From the NCBI GenBank assembly GCA_009746045.1, contig RPFO01000080.1, forward strand, positions 9,481,613-9,545,612: a DNA stretch of 64,000 nt, given 5' to 3'. Positions 1 through 11,043 of this stretch are shown piece after piece. This DNA is from Mesostigma viride. Lineage: Eukaryota > Streptophyta > Mesostigmatophyceae > Mesostigmatales > Mesostigmataceae. The position numbers and the translations under genes were made by a program. The notes below the pieces were generated by a model. The model saw nothing but the letters and a program-made list of their open reading frames with translations, was not told the origin of the DNA and made no database searches. The first letter of the stretch is position 1. Each line of letters starts with the position of its first letter.

Positions 1-1829
1 GGGTGGCCAGCGTGGCGGCAGGATGGTAACTGCTGGACTCTGCCAGGAAGGCTCCTGTGGCGCCTGGGGGGTAGCAGGGGGCGATGCCGCATAAGCATGG
101 CCAGATGCGCACCCAGTACAGAACCCGTGTGAGAGATTGCAAAGGTTGCCATTGGTGAGCTTCAGGAGACGGCATTGACAGGTTATAAAAGAGGATAACC
201 GAAGTGGTGGTGGTGGTGGCGGTGACAGTGCTTGGGTGCGGGGTGGTGGTGGTGGTGAATGTGCTTGGGTGGTGATGGGGTGGTTGTGGTAATTGATAGA
301 AGCAGTTCACTGGCGGTTGTGGCAGCCGAAGTAGTTGCTGTGGCGGTGGCAGTACTCTGTACCCCCCCTGCCCCCAAAACGTAGTTTTGAATCGGCTCAC
401 CTGGAACAGCAAGGTCTTTTCAGGGAACTAAGTATTGCGCGCACATGAGTTCGTGAACCTGCCATAGGTGGAAGGACTTCAACATGCCTTGGGCTCGCAT
501 CCCCCGAAGTCTAGGTATAATGTTTGAGGTGTACCCGAACCCCCGCACACACTCCGACGAATTGGGCAACTAAAGGGGCCACCTACCAGGCCACACATCT
601 CTGACCACACAACAAGTTCATGCTGAGCTAGGCTGTGGGCTGCATCCACAGCTGTACAGCAGGGCACATGTAAGCCACTAGGCTATACGACGACATGCTC
701 ACGTGTAAGTAACTAGGTTGTAGGTACACTGCACTGCACTAGTCCGATACATGTAAGGATCTAGGCGGTCACTGGCCTGCTACGGCTTCTAAATGCAAAG
801 GATAACGGCGAATGCCTCTCTCTAGGCCAATTCATCACGCCCTCCCAGGCGGGCAAAGCGACATTAGAAGTCATGCCGGCATCATCAAACGGAATCGCGC
901 TTACATGCCAGCACGTCGGTGGTGGCTATCCTATGGCTGTCGTGGCAGTCGCACAAAGTCTGAACGATCACCGGATAACCAGTGTCGGAAAAGATAACAT
1001 TTTTAAAAAATACGGGAAAAAAAATTTACGCGCTAGACCCAGCCTGTCAAAACGTTCCATTTCTATAACGGAATGAGGCTAAATATTCGTTATTGACAAC
1101 AATGAAACCGCACATTGGCAACCATGAACCGCTAAAAGCACTGTGGACCAGCGTGGCACATACCGTCGCCTTGAACAGAGCCGTCGGCGAAGCCACCAAT
1201 GGGCAATGCCATGGATAGGGCAATAAGCAATAACGAGCATCGCCTCCATACCCGACTCGGCCAGGGGTAAGCCCGCGGGCAACCCGACTCGCGGAGGCTC
1301 TGTGGGGTAGAAATCCCATTGTAACTGCCCGGTATGCCCATCATTTCTGAGTAATCCGTTTTACATTCTAAAGCTTTACACTCATCGGCTGGCGAAGAAC
1401 GTCGCCTGCCTTCGAAATGTCTCGGGGGCATTCGTCACCGCACATGGTGAATCGCTGCGTCTTGTCATTCAGAGATGAGGGAATCCCTGTTTTGTCACAG
1501 CCGCTATTCAAAACCCATGATTGTCAAGCGGCACGTCATCAGTGTCGCACTTGATCCAGGTCATTGGCGCCGAAACATGGCGTTTGAATCAAGACGTATC
1601 CAAAAAAGGACCGGCTTTGGCACAGAAGAACGGTCGGATACTCGAAATGATGGACGGAGATACCTTAGACATTCAGAGACGTCCATTTTACCGTATGTAA
1701 GATTCGGTAGCCGTATCACATTCTGATCTTTGGATTTGGAATAAAAAATTCATCATTTACGCAAGATTTACGTTCAAATTTTCCGGGTAAATGGCAGGGG
1801 TAACAGGGGGGTAAATGGGTATTTTCTAT
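1..1829. other. No supported gene; GGT-rich microsatellite near 203-290
   Basis: I find no convincing coding region, RNA gene or element boundary here. The only structure is an imperfect GGT-type simple repeat at about 203-290, which generates a spurious histidine-rich frame on the minus strand. Short frames elsewhere have no recognisable domain. Confidence 0.5.
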
Positions 1830-1865
1830 CTGGCTGTCCGCGTCACTCCCGGAGCTAGTGTATAC
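1830..1865. repeat. 36-bp inverted-repeat end, partner at 26719-26754
   Basis: This begins CTGGCTGTCCGCG and matches the reverse complement of 26719-26754 with about one mismatch. In both places the inward side runs into poly-C/poly-G tracts. It resembles the terminus of a TIR element. Whether the two copies are ends of one element or of two separate elements cannot be decided, because the outer flanks show no obvious target-site duplication. Confidence 0.5.
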
Positions 1866-1945
1866 CACCCCCCGCCCCCCCGTTTCCGGGGGGGGGGGGG
1901 GGGGGGGGGTCTTGGTTTTGGGGGGGGGGTGGGGTGGGTTCAGCT
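1866..1945. repeat. Poly-C/poly-G low-complexity tract
   Basis: Long C runs followed by a G run of about 22 and further G-rich sequence. Similar tracts occur near the partner inverted repeat at 26.54-26.72 kb. Length in such tracts is unreliable in assemblies. Confidence 0.7.
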
Positions 1946-1980
1946 CCCAAAAAATTATATGTATTCTTGATCAGAATATG

Positions 1981-4336
1981 AGTTAACGTAAAGGATTTAC
2001 GTTAGATGGATAGAGATTGTTACGCTCTTTCCAACGGCACCTTGAACGCCTCATTTGGTTAACCCGTGTTTTTTTACAACGCGATACATCGCGTTGTAGG
2101 GTTAGAACGCGATGTATCGCGTTGTAATCTGACACGTGGCAAACCTATTGAACATGCGATTTTTGGTCTGAAACTTTCAAGATAGGTCAGAAACATCTCA
2201 TAGAATTCAAGAAAAAATCCTGGTATTTTTGGTATTTTTTTTGTGACAGCTGCAAACAAATATGTACCACTGAAATCAGGCATTTTCGCGGGACGAAGGT
2301 GAAGACGACGGCGATGGCGGCAGGTAGATCTCGCCAGTTTTCGCGCGAATTTCAGTGGCTGTTGGGTGGCACGACCATGATGATGCGTTCAAAGGTTGAT
2401 AATTAGGTTTCTACGAGTTTGTTGAGGTACTGGGGCAAAGGAAACGTAGTTTTTTCCAGTTTCTCACCCAACTTTCATGCGGAAACCCTGGAAACCGGCA
2501 TACATATTATTACGTCAAGACTCGGGTCTGCTGCGGCACCATGCTTGGTATTTCCATGGTGTTTCGACTTCTTAACACATGTTTATTCATTCCGAACGTC
2601 CGGACTCTCGGCTAAACCGAGAATTGTGCAGACTTTTATTGGGTAGCGCCGGGCATGATGGTGCCTGCAAATAGCGTAAGGCGTGACCGTGGCTATTGCT
2701 ACGGTATGCTGTATTTTCCTGGAAATGGCCTCTGCCACCGGCTCAATAGTGCTTGCAGGCGTAAGTATATCGTGTTTCTACCTAGTTTCTGCCAGTTTTC
2801 CACTTATTTCTACCGACCTCTGCCCAGCCTCTCTAAGACCGCCATCCTACTCGACGTTGCTTGCATGTCAGCCATAGCAGGTTGCAGTTGTGCAGTATTT
2901 AGGTGCTGTATACGTCGCCAAGCCGTGCATATATCGTGAGGATTGGATGTTGATGGTTTATACTGCGTTGATTGTGCAAGAAGACCAGCTAGGTGCCCAT
3001 AATCATGGTGTATAATCATGTGTTGTTAGCATCTTGCCACCATTTGCTAGCATGCATTCCAGCGTCATCTTTGCCTGCATGTAAGCTCATGGATCACTCA
3101 ACCTATCCAAGCCTTGCATTACACGTGCCTCTTTCTTTCAGTATTGCACGCGTTATGGAATGAAAACCCAGCACCTCCGTTCCCACGAGGCATGTGCTCA
3201 ACACGTTGTGAGAGTGGATGATGCTTTGGCTATGGCTGCCTGATTCAGTCATATTAGTCATCCAGTCATGATGTTTGATGCATGTTTGATGCTGTATAAC
3301 TTATACAACACCTATTTTCAACGTTTTGACCCTCCAAGCTCACTATGGCCCCGTTTATGGGGCTCATGTCGTTGCGTCATGTTGTGAAGGGCTCTCATTT
3401 TTCCCACTGCGTTGTACTGCGTTGTAATTGTGATGCTAATGAAAAATAGCTCCAGTGGCCCAATGGGCCTGAGTTTTGTTTCACAGAGCCTGCATATGTT
3501 GCCCATAGCTCGTGCAAGAAGCCAGATTTTTTTCATGAACCATTTGTGAATAAGCACATGACTTGTGACCTAGGGTCAAGAAATCGCGGTCATGGTCAGA
3601 CCCCCCTGTATTCAAACCAGTGTATCTCTCTAATGAATTAGCATTTTGTAGGTCTGAGTAGCTCAAAAAATCCTTTGATTTATGGGCTTTCAGGAAAGTA
3701 TATACATGACCATGAAAAAAAATTTTCCTGAGGTGCTATACGCGTTCTAAAAAAAGCTTACAACGCGATATATCGCGTTCTAATTAAAAAAACACGGGTT
3801 AAGGAACGTAAAAGTTATGACGTTTCCTAGGCTGTGCCGACAGTACCCGGCGCGCCACTGTGGGCGCGTACGGACACAGGATGTACAAGTGTCACTTTGA
3901 TAGTCCGCAGGACGTTGACAGGACTTGTACAGGACTTGATGGTCAATTGATAGGTAGGCGCACTGTAGCGCGCCAGGACCTATGAGACAGTTGATGCTGA
4001 CTAGTGTACGGATAGGTCCACAGGACTAGCCGTATGGACAATTGATAGATCTGCGCGCCAAAGGCGTGCCGGAGTCTGTGTAATCAATTGATTGACAGTT
4101 CAGCTGTGACAGTGCAGCTGAATACTTGGACGCGTCCCTAGCAAGCTATATGAGTGACTTGGTCACACTGGGGCGCTAGCTCTTGCGTGCACGCTCTCTT
4201 GGCATAACGACCCTGTCGTCTGTGCTACGTGCAGTCTCGGACTTGACGTGACTTACGTCTGTGTTTGCTCATTATAATAAAGGCAACTTTCCTGCAAGAG
4301 CCATGGATTCCCTCGGTGGTAAACTCTCATTCAACT
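1981..4336 (+). repeat. 5' LTR of element A, split by a TTAA element
   Basis: 1981-2058 and 3799-4336 together match the 3' LTR at 12651-13266. The junction falls at a TTAA that is single in the 3' LTR (12729-12732) and duplicated here. An AATAAA lies at 4277-4282, close to the LTR end. Confidence 0.95.
2063..3798. mobile_element. piggyBac-like non-autonomous element 1 (TTAA target)
   Basis: This 1736-bp insertion lies in the 5' LTR of element A. It begins CCCGTGTTTTTTTA and ends with the inverse, flanked by TTAA at 2059-2062 and 3799-3802. The intact 3' LTR supplies the empty site with one TTAA. Subterminal palindromes built on ACGCGATACATCGCGT occur at both ends. CCC termini with a TTAA duplication are typical of the piggyBac superfamily. 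No transposase is encoded, so mobilisation would need a partner elsewhere. Family assignment rests on target site and termini only. Confidence 0.9.
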
Positions 4337-4363
4337 CGTATTACAATCTTCGTACCAAGAAAA

Positions 4364-5149
4364 ATGCCGGACTCGATGGAGTTCCGCATTCCGAGGGATT
4401 CTGAAATTTTGGGCAGTCCAGCGGACATCGCCGAATCTCCGGCTGGTCCTTCGACGACTCCTGTTCGTGAAGATCGTCCGGTTCTTAATCCGGCGTGGCA
4501 GCGTGTTGTTGACCAGGCGGTAGCGTCCAGTGCGGAGCTACGCGCTCAGCAGCAGGCACTGCTGCAAAACCTACGACTGCCGCCCCCGCCTCCGCAACCT
4601 TCGATTGTTTCGGGGTTTCGCGATTACCTTGATTCCATTCGAGCTTTGCTCGCGGACTTCGAGGTCCATACCCGGGCGGGGTTGCAAGCGCCCAGCGCGG
4701 TTGCCGAGGTCTCTGAGGAGATCGACAACGCGGTTTCATCGCTTACAGGTTACCAGCGCAATCTCGCTAACTGGCTGTCGGTTCGTTCGGGCGTCATTCC
4801 GACGATTACGACCAACCTGTTTCAAGACCTTGCGATTCTGCAGTTGCTGTCGCGAGGCTTCCGGACGCGTGAGCGGCAATTGCTGCTCAATCTTGTCGCG
4901 TTCTTGTCTGCATTGCGAGAGTGGGCGCCGGACGGGTGGGATTTTCTAACGATTCTTACCAACCCGCTCCGCATCGTCACCCGCCGCCGTCGTCGCCGCA
5001 TTGATCCGGTGACGGGACGTCGGTTGGACCCCATCGTCATCGAAACTCCGGTGACGATTGAGGTTGGGCAAGGCCAGGAGGCGCCTGCGCCTGTCGCCAA
5101 CGATCCAATTTACGACTACGACTACTGCGATTTTCGTGGTCTCGACTGA
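4364..5149 (+). CDS. ORF0 of element A, unknown protein upstream of gag
   Basis: A 261-residue frame starts at the first ATG after the 5' LTR, 27 bases past the LTR end; an in-frame extension back into the LTR is less likely. It has a proline-rich stretch at about residues 70-76, a probably helical middle region, a run of six arginines near residue 207 followed by IDPVTGRR, and an acidic/tyrosine-rich C-terminus. No known domain is recognised. Element B also has a frame in this position with a short Arg-rich stretch, so the ORF may be a lineage feature. A nucleic-acid-binding or structural role is only a guess. Base composition is more GC-rich than the gag and pol that follow. Confidence 0.7.
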   Translation: MPDSMEFRIPRDSEILGSPADIAESPAGPSTTPVREDRPVLNPAWQRVVDQAVASSAELRAQQQALLQNLRLPPPPPQPSIVSGFRDYLDSIRALLADFEVHTRAGLQAPSAVAEVSEEIDNAVSSLTGYQRNLANWLSVRSGVIPTITTNLFQDLAILQLLSRGFRTRERQLLLNLVAFLSALREWAPDGWDFLTILTNPLRIVTRRRRRRIDPVTGRRLDPIVIETPVTIEVGQGQEAPAPVANDPIYDYDYCDFRGLD

Positions 5150-5271
5150 ATTCGGCATGGTGGCGCGGTCGGCACCGGGGCAGGCGGCTTTTTGACAGAT
5201 TGTACATATCTACCTGTCTTTTGTTTTCCAGCTGCTTAGCTCAGGGCCATACACAGCTAGTGTAGTTTACC

Positions 5272-6377
5272 ATGGCTGAGGGACGCCGTAGCAAGGGCCT
5301 AGCCAGTGGGAATAATAATGGGGGTGCTGGTAGCGGGACCGCTCACGTAGATGACGTGGGGGTTACCGGCGAGATTACCAATGTGCCTATTAATAATAAT
5401 ACACATGCTGTCTCTGGATATGATCTCACCACACAGGGTCTCCTTATTGTTAATCAGCTGCAACCTGTCACTTCAGACTCAAAGCCAAAGCAGGCAGAGG
5501 AGTTTGTGGAAGGACTAGAGGGGTTTCCAAGCTTGTACGGGGTACAAACTATTATCAGATCTGGATAGGCAGCCAGACTTTTGGCAAGTGCACAGATCAG
5601 ATTAAAGACCTCACTAGAGAGTGCAAGAAGGCCAACAAGGCCTGGGCAGTCTACGTGGCAGAGCTGAGGGAGCTGCTAGAGGATCAACGGAAGAAAGTGG
5701 GGATCCATTGGCAGGATAAATACCAAGGGTGGGAGGTTAAGGGAGACCTTATCCAGAACTTCCTCAATTATTGTAAAATGGTTGAGGAGGGCAGGGCTCA
5801 CGGCTTCAATGTCGCTGACAGCATAGCCCTGACAAACTGGCTCAAGGTTTCTGGGCTGGACAAGGCAACACGTGGCTCTTTAAAGGTCATGTGTGCCCCA
5901 CACTCTACCCTCAAGGCCTACAAGGTCATAATCAAACAAGCACTCGAGGCAGAGGAGCTGTTTGAGGGTGGAATGCCAGCTGTGAAGGCTACCCACGCAG
6001 GTGGGCGTGCCCAGGGGGGCTCCAAGACGTCTGAGGCTGACAGAAGCCAAGGAGGACGTGGGGGCAACCACAACAAGCGGAAGGCCAACCATTCACCCGA
6101 CCCTGACGGGCAATCACATGCCAAGTCGGTGTTCAGGAGGGTGGGTGGTAAGCCCAGGCAGGGTAACGCGCCTGACAACGGGGGAGGAGGCCAGGGCAAG
6201 TCAAAGATCCAGTGCTACCTGTGCAAGGGGTGGGGGCACATCAAGAAGGAGTGTCCCAGCTTCAAGAAGACCCAGGGCCAGGGCAGCAACAAGAAAAACA
6301 ACAACAAGAACAACAACAAGTCCCAGGCAGGCCAGCCTTCAAAGGGCAGTCAGCAAGAAGACAACAAGGAGCAGTGA
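5272..6377 (+). CDS. gag: Gag of element A (one frameshift near 5535)
   Basis: This would be the nucleocapsid-type protein that packages element RNA in cytoplasmic particles. The frame from the ATG at 5272 closes at 5568, but the downstream frame is already open from about 5540, so one small indel near GTACGGGG separates an N-terminal part from the main part. A CCHC zinc knuckle (CYLCKGWGHIKKEC) is at 6217-6258. A Lys/Asn/Gly-rich basic tail follows. The stop is UGA in the context CAG UGA CUG, and the same frame stays open into pol, which suggests readthrough. Element B gag has a similar layout. Confidence 0.85.
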
Positions 6378-6904
6378 CTGTCTGAGGCAACCCCTACACA
6401 CCTTAATTCACCCAAGGGGGAGGCCAGGTGCTCCAATGCAGATTTTATATCTGGGCAACAAGAGGGTGATCTCCAGGTTCATGGTGGCCCCAGGTCACCT
6501 GGAGAGGTACAGGTTCCTATGAAGACGTCCTTGACAGCTGGTGCAGCTGTAAGAATGTCTGACCCCATGCATCCTTGTGCTGGGCACGAGGGTGGACCTC
6601 TCATTTTGAGAGAAACCAATGTACAACCACAGAGGGGTGTGAAGGCCTCTGGTGGTATGCATGTGGTCCCTGCTGGCGGTCCAGGACGTGTTGGGCATGA
6701 GCAGGGTGACTCAGACTCTGAGTCAGAACAGGATGGAAGACAGCATGGTGATGCTGGACAACCTGACAGCACAGTCCTGACTGTGCCAGGGACTGCTTCC
6801 TCTGTGTACCAGGAGTTGGGTGCCCGAATCCACAACATGTTTGGGCATGCCACTTCTCTGTCAAACAACTTTGCCTTCCGTATGGGCAGGGCACCCCTTC
6901 TTAA
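6378..6904 (+). pseudogene. pol: Pol of element A, part 1: integrase zinc-finger region
   Basis: This frame continues directly from gag after the UGA stop without another stop. A Ser/Gly-rich linker leads to the start of the integrase HHCC-type finger (motif HNMFGH, about 6829-6846). It is cut at 6901-6904 by the TTAA element at 6905-8593, which adds an in-frame stop. The reading frame on the far side of the insertion is the one expected if a single TTAA were present, so the insertion alone broke this part of pol. Confidence 0.8.
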
Positions 6905-8593
6905 CCCCTAAATGGTCTGAGATCCTGCCGATAAATCGGCTGGATCTTCACAATTTTGCAAACCAGATGCCATCCAACCTACCCATATCCAATGGCTGTC
7001 CTTGGGGGCCAAGCATGTCCATGAGTTGCCCTTCGGGTTGGTACATCACAACCTCACATATATGCAGGGTAGGCCATGTATAACTGCCGTCAAAGTCAGG
7101 GGGGTCAAGACGCGCGTTTTCATTTTTGGTAGAATGTGCATTTTGAATTATGTTATAAGACCTAGGCACCTACCACTTCAGGGATGATAAACAATTAGTT
7201 GCTGAACAGTTTGAGCCATTGGGGTCATCATTTGGGTGGGTATACCAGCAGTTACACCCAGTACAGCCCATAGAGGTACCGTTGGTAAAAAGCAACCAAG
7301 GGGGTAGGGGTGGGCATACTACCTACTAATATGGCCACCAACCATGCCAAACAATACATTTCCCTTCCACAATGATGGGGAAACATAACTGCATCATCAC
7401 ACTGCCCTTACATGGCACCTATGTGCAGGTGCCACCTTGTCCATGCACGTAGGTAACGTGGTACGGATACCCTATGCAAGGCATGCATTCTAGGAGGCAG
7501 CCACCAACAAACTAGTGATGTTGAGCCTATTTCAGCCTGCCCTAGCAAGGATAAACTAGGCCTAAGCTGCTATAGCTTGCCAGGTGATGGCCAGCACACC
7601 TGGTGGCACATGCTGTCAATGGGAAGCTTTTACTCACCAGTTACGTGCTTGATGATGCCACAGAGACCAGCCAACTGCCTCACACTCATGCAATATGTAT
7701 ATGGGAAATGTATAACAAACATATATGGAGGTATTCAAACCCATACAGCCTCTAAAACTTATCACCATCACCCTGTGGCAGGTCAACTGACTGAGGGAAG
7801 CATCTAAGAAGGGTGTTTTAGAAAGGGGCCAGTCCAGGGTCAAGAAAGAGCATGAATAATGCAAAAAGAATGTGCTACACAAGCTATAACGTATATATAA
7901 ACGTCAAACATCGATAGGAAAACGATGCTTGAGCTTTACCAGGCATGGATGGCGTTACCTTGGGCCAGGCGGTGGCCGCAAAATGGCGCATTTCGGCACA
8001 CCAAAGTTGTGCTGCATGGTCGCTGGATTCGGCGATTTCTGGCCACCCTTGCACGTTTACGACTACTATGTATCATAAAAAGTACAAAGAAACCAATATA
8101 TCCTTTAAAATACGCCGTAAAGGTATTGCTGTCAACGTTTCTATCGTCCGGCCTGATCGCAGTTTTTTCCAGCAAGAACGCTGCCGACACCTATCAAATG
8201 GCATTCCCGCGAACCAAAAATTGGCCTGTATGATCTTTAGGACGTATAAAATCAATATCCTAAGTTTGGTCAGAAAATTCGAACGCGAACGTAAATGCCA
8301 TGCGTGGGCGCAAGCCGCCATGGCCAGGTCGTCGTTTTCCGGAATGCACGTTGTACGTGGAAAAGTACCCTGACCCCTTGTACTTTGACCGGCCAGAACA
8401 CCTCTATAACTTTGTCAAAAGTATGCAAACCCTAGTACCATGCTGTGAAGAATTTTATAAACTTTCGATCTTCTCAGCTAAACTTTTCCTAATTCTCAAT
8501 AGATTTCGCGGCATCTGGTCCCCCGAGAAGGGGCCGATGCATCGGCTGGAACTCGATTTTTGGCGGAAAATCGGCAGCAAGACCATTTAGGGG
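6905..8593. mobile_element. piggyBac-like non-autonomous element 2 (TTAA target)
   Basis: 1689 bp with perfect 13-bp terminal inverted repeats (CCCCTAAATGGTC), flanked by TTAA at 6901-6904 and 8594-8597. Most of it closely matches 49751-51449 in the same orientation. Subterminal GCCGAT...ATCGGC palindromes lie near both ends. The small frames inside are not consistently open between the two copies and encode no transposase, so I treat it as non-autonomous. It sits inside the integrase-coding part of element A. Confidence 0.92.
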
Positions 8594-8597
8594 TTAA

Positions 8598-11043
8598 GGC
8601 GTGTCAGCAAGCTGCCTCACGGTGTAAGTGCCAGTTGTCCTCCAACAAGCCCAGGAAATCACATGCCAAAGCTATACCTCAGAGCATTGGTGATCTGCAG
8701 TGTGATATCCAACACATCAGGGGCATGCAACTGTTGGTGTGCGTGGACAGGTACACAAAATACAAGGTGCTGGAGCATTTACCTTCTATGAAGAACAGGT
8801 ACTTGCTGGCTGCCCTGCAGAATGTAAGAGCCAAGTTTCCTACCACAAGGATCCAGGTGGACATGCAGTTTCAGCATCTCAAGGGTGATCCCACCCTTCC
8901 TGAGTTGCTGGTTACACCTAGGGAGGCTCATGGGCAGCAGGGTGCTATAGAGAGGGCAATCCAGGAGGTCAAGAAATTGATTATCTCTGAAGACTGGGTA
9001 CCCTTATCTGCACCTGCACTTGTCAGGAGTGCATGGCTGAGGAACGTGGAGCAGCAGCTGAACAGCAGGGTTAACTTCTACTATGATGGAGTTGCTGTCA
9101 GCCCAATGGGTCTATATCATGGCCTGTGCCCACCACATGTGCTGGAGGGCTGGAAACATGCTGCACATGTCACCTTTGCCAAGCTGAGGGAGAAGGACCG
9201 GGGTTGGAAGATGCTGGAGCCACAAGTGGGTCAGAAGGTCCTAGCTTGGAAGGAACCTAGCCTTTATGGCAAACGTGGTAGCTGGAGTCCTGGGGTGGTT
9301 ACCCAGGTTGATGAAGCTAGCCACGCATGCTTGGTCAGCATGGAGGACGAACCAAAGCATGTGCACCGGCTGAGTTGGTCATATGTCAAGCCTAACCTGA
9401 TGAATGAGGGCAGTCAGGCACAAGGCTCACAGGACCTGCAGGATTTTCAGGTCCCAAGTGACATCACTGATGCAACGACCACATCTGTTGCAGGGGAATC
9501 TGTCAGCCCTGGCCAGGTTGCAGAGGTACCTGTTGAACAGGCTGCAAGGTCAACAGCTGGGGAGTCAACTGTCAAGCCCAAGGCTCTAACCAAGCCCAGG
9601 GGGACAAGTTTGGCTGGATTAATTGGGGCTCTGCAAAGGGCCAAGAAGCAGCCCAAGGTAGCCAAGCTCAGGTGGCATGGCAATCTGGGGCTGGACACTG
9701 CCTTAGAGGTAGACACTAATTCTCAGGTTTCCATCATTGGGACCAGAGCTGCAGCAGGGTACAGCATGACTGAACCCAGCTATCAGTTTGTGTCTGACTT
9801 CAGTGGCGGGGTACACGTGAAGGTACTGGGTGAGGTATCCATTCCTATCCTTGGACAGGACACTGCTTTTTGTGTCTTGGAGGGCTATCAGGGACCTGCT
9901 CTTCTGGGGCAGAATTTCCTATGCCAGGATGGGGTAGTGATCACGTCCTCTCTCCTGACTAAGGAAGGGGCTGGTCAGGTCCCACTGATTAATTTCAGGA
10001 CCACTCACCTATCACGTGCAGTAACCAGGACGGTTAAGCGTGTGCAAGTGTGCCAGGGGCAGGAGCCCTTGGTTGATGACCTCATATTGCCAGCTGCTAG
10101 TCATCCAAGCAGTTTGGGCATTGGTCCTCACTCACTTGCTGGACACAGCCCTATAAACTACCAAGGCCTGGTGAAGCTCATGTCCTCTCCCATTATGTGT
10201 CCCCAGGTCACACTGGGTCTGATTAAATCTGGGGAGGACTGGATCTCCAAGAAATGCGTGGAACCTGTCAATGACCTGCCTCCTGCACGACGTCTACTCA
10301 AGCTCAAGTTTGTCATCAAGATGAAGGAGGTGGACGGGGTCAAGGTACCACACGTCAGGCCAGTACTGAATGAGTTCAAGGGTACTGGTGAGTGCACCGC
10401 TGAGGAGTTGTATACCCCTGGCATGCTGCATGACACTTGGAGGCTGCTGCTGTGTGTATTTCTAGGCCTTCTCAACAAGGGCTTGGACTATGGCTCAGTG
10501 GTGGTAGACTTCAAGAGGGCATTTCTGGAGGGGGATGCAGATGTGGCACAGGAAAAGTGGGAGGGCAAGACGCCTTTCTATGTCAGGGTGCCTGCTGTAT
10601 GGAAAAGGGACATTCACACTGAGTTCCTTAAAATCCTCAAGGGCCTGGAGGGCCTGAGGTCAAGTCCAATAATCTGGAGGGAGACTCTCAACCGTTTCCT
10701 GAAGGAGCATTGCAACTTGAAGGTTTCTCCTGTAGACCCCTGTCTGTTTCTGGGGCAATGGGAAGGCCTACCAGTGTATGCTTCGCTGCACGGGGATGAC
10801 CTACATCTGATAGCTCCCACGTCGTGGCTTAAGGAGCTGATCTCCATCATTAAGTCCAAGTTTCCTCTGGGTAGGGAGCAATGGCAGGTGGAGAATGAGC
10901 CTCTCCTGTTTGTGGGCATGGAGGCCACACTGGTGAAGAAGGGGGGGAGTGGCGTATGCTGCTGGTGGGGGGCAACGATTATCAAGAGACCCTCATTAGC
11001 AAGCTTCCTCCAGTCATCACACAGGCACTGTGTCCCATGGTGA
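8598..11043 (+). CDS. pol: Pol of element A, part 2: integrase core, protease, RT
   Basis: Residues are counted in the open frame that starts at 8560. The integrase core comes first, with D49, D101 and E131 in GDLQCDI, IQVDMQF and HGQQGAIER, then an SH3-like tail at about 222-278. A retropepsin-like domain follows, with VDTNSQVSII at 384-393 and LLGQNFL at 448-454. Next is a Ty1/copia RT with D650 in VVVDFKRAF and HGDD at 744-747, where most copia RTs have YVDD. Protease after integrase is the reverse of canonical copia. The frame is lost around 10940-10980, beside G runs, and the coding continues in the next frame as RNase H. Confidence 0.88.

Noticed and set aside
183-377. Histidine-rich minus-strand ORF
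   Set aside because: Derived from a GGT simple repeat; no start context or domain.
7925-8373. Plus-strand ORFs inside TTAA elements 2 and 3 as a transposase
   Set aside because: Frames are only partly shared between the copies, are short, and contain no DDD/DDE or other transposase motif.
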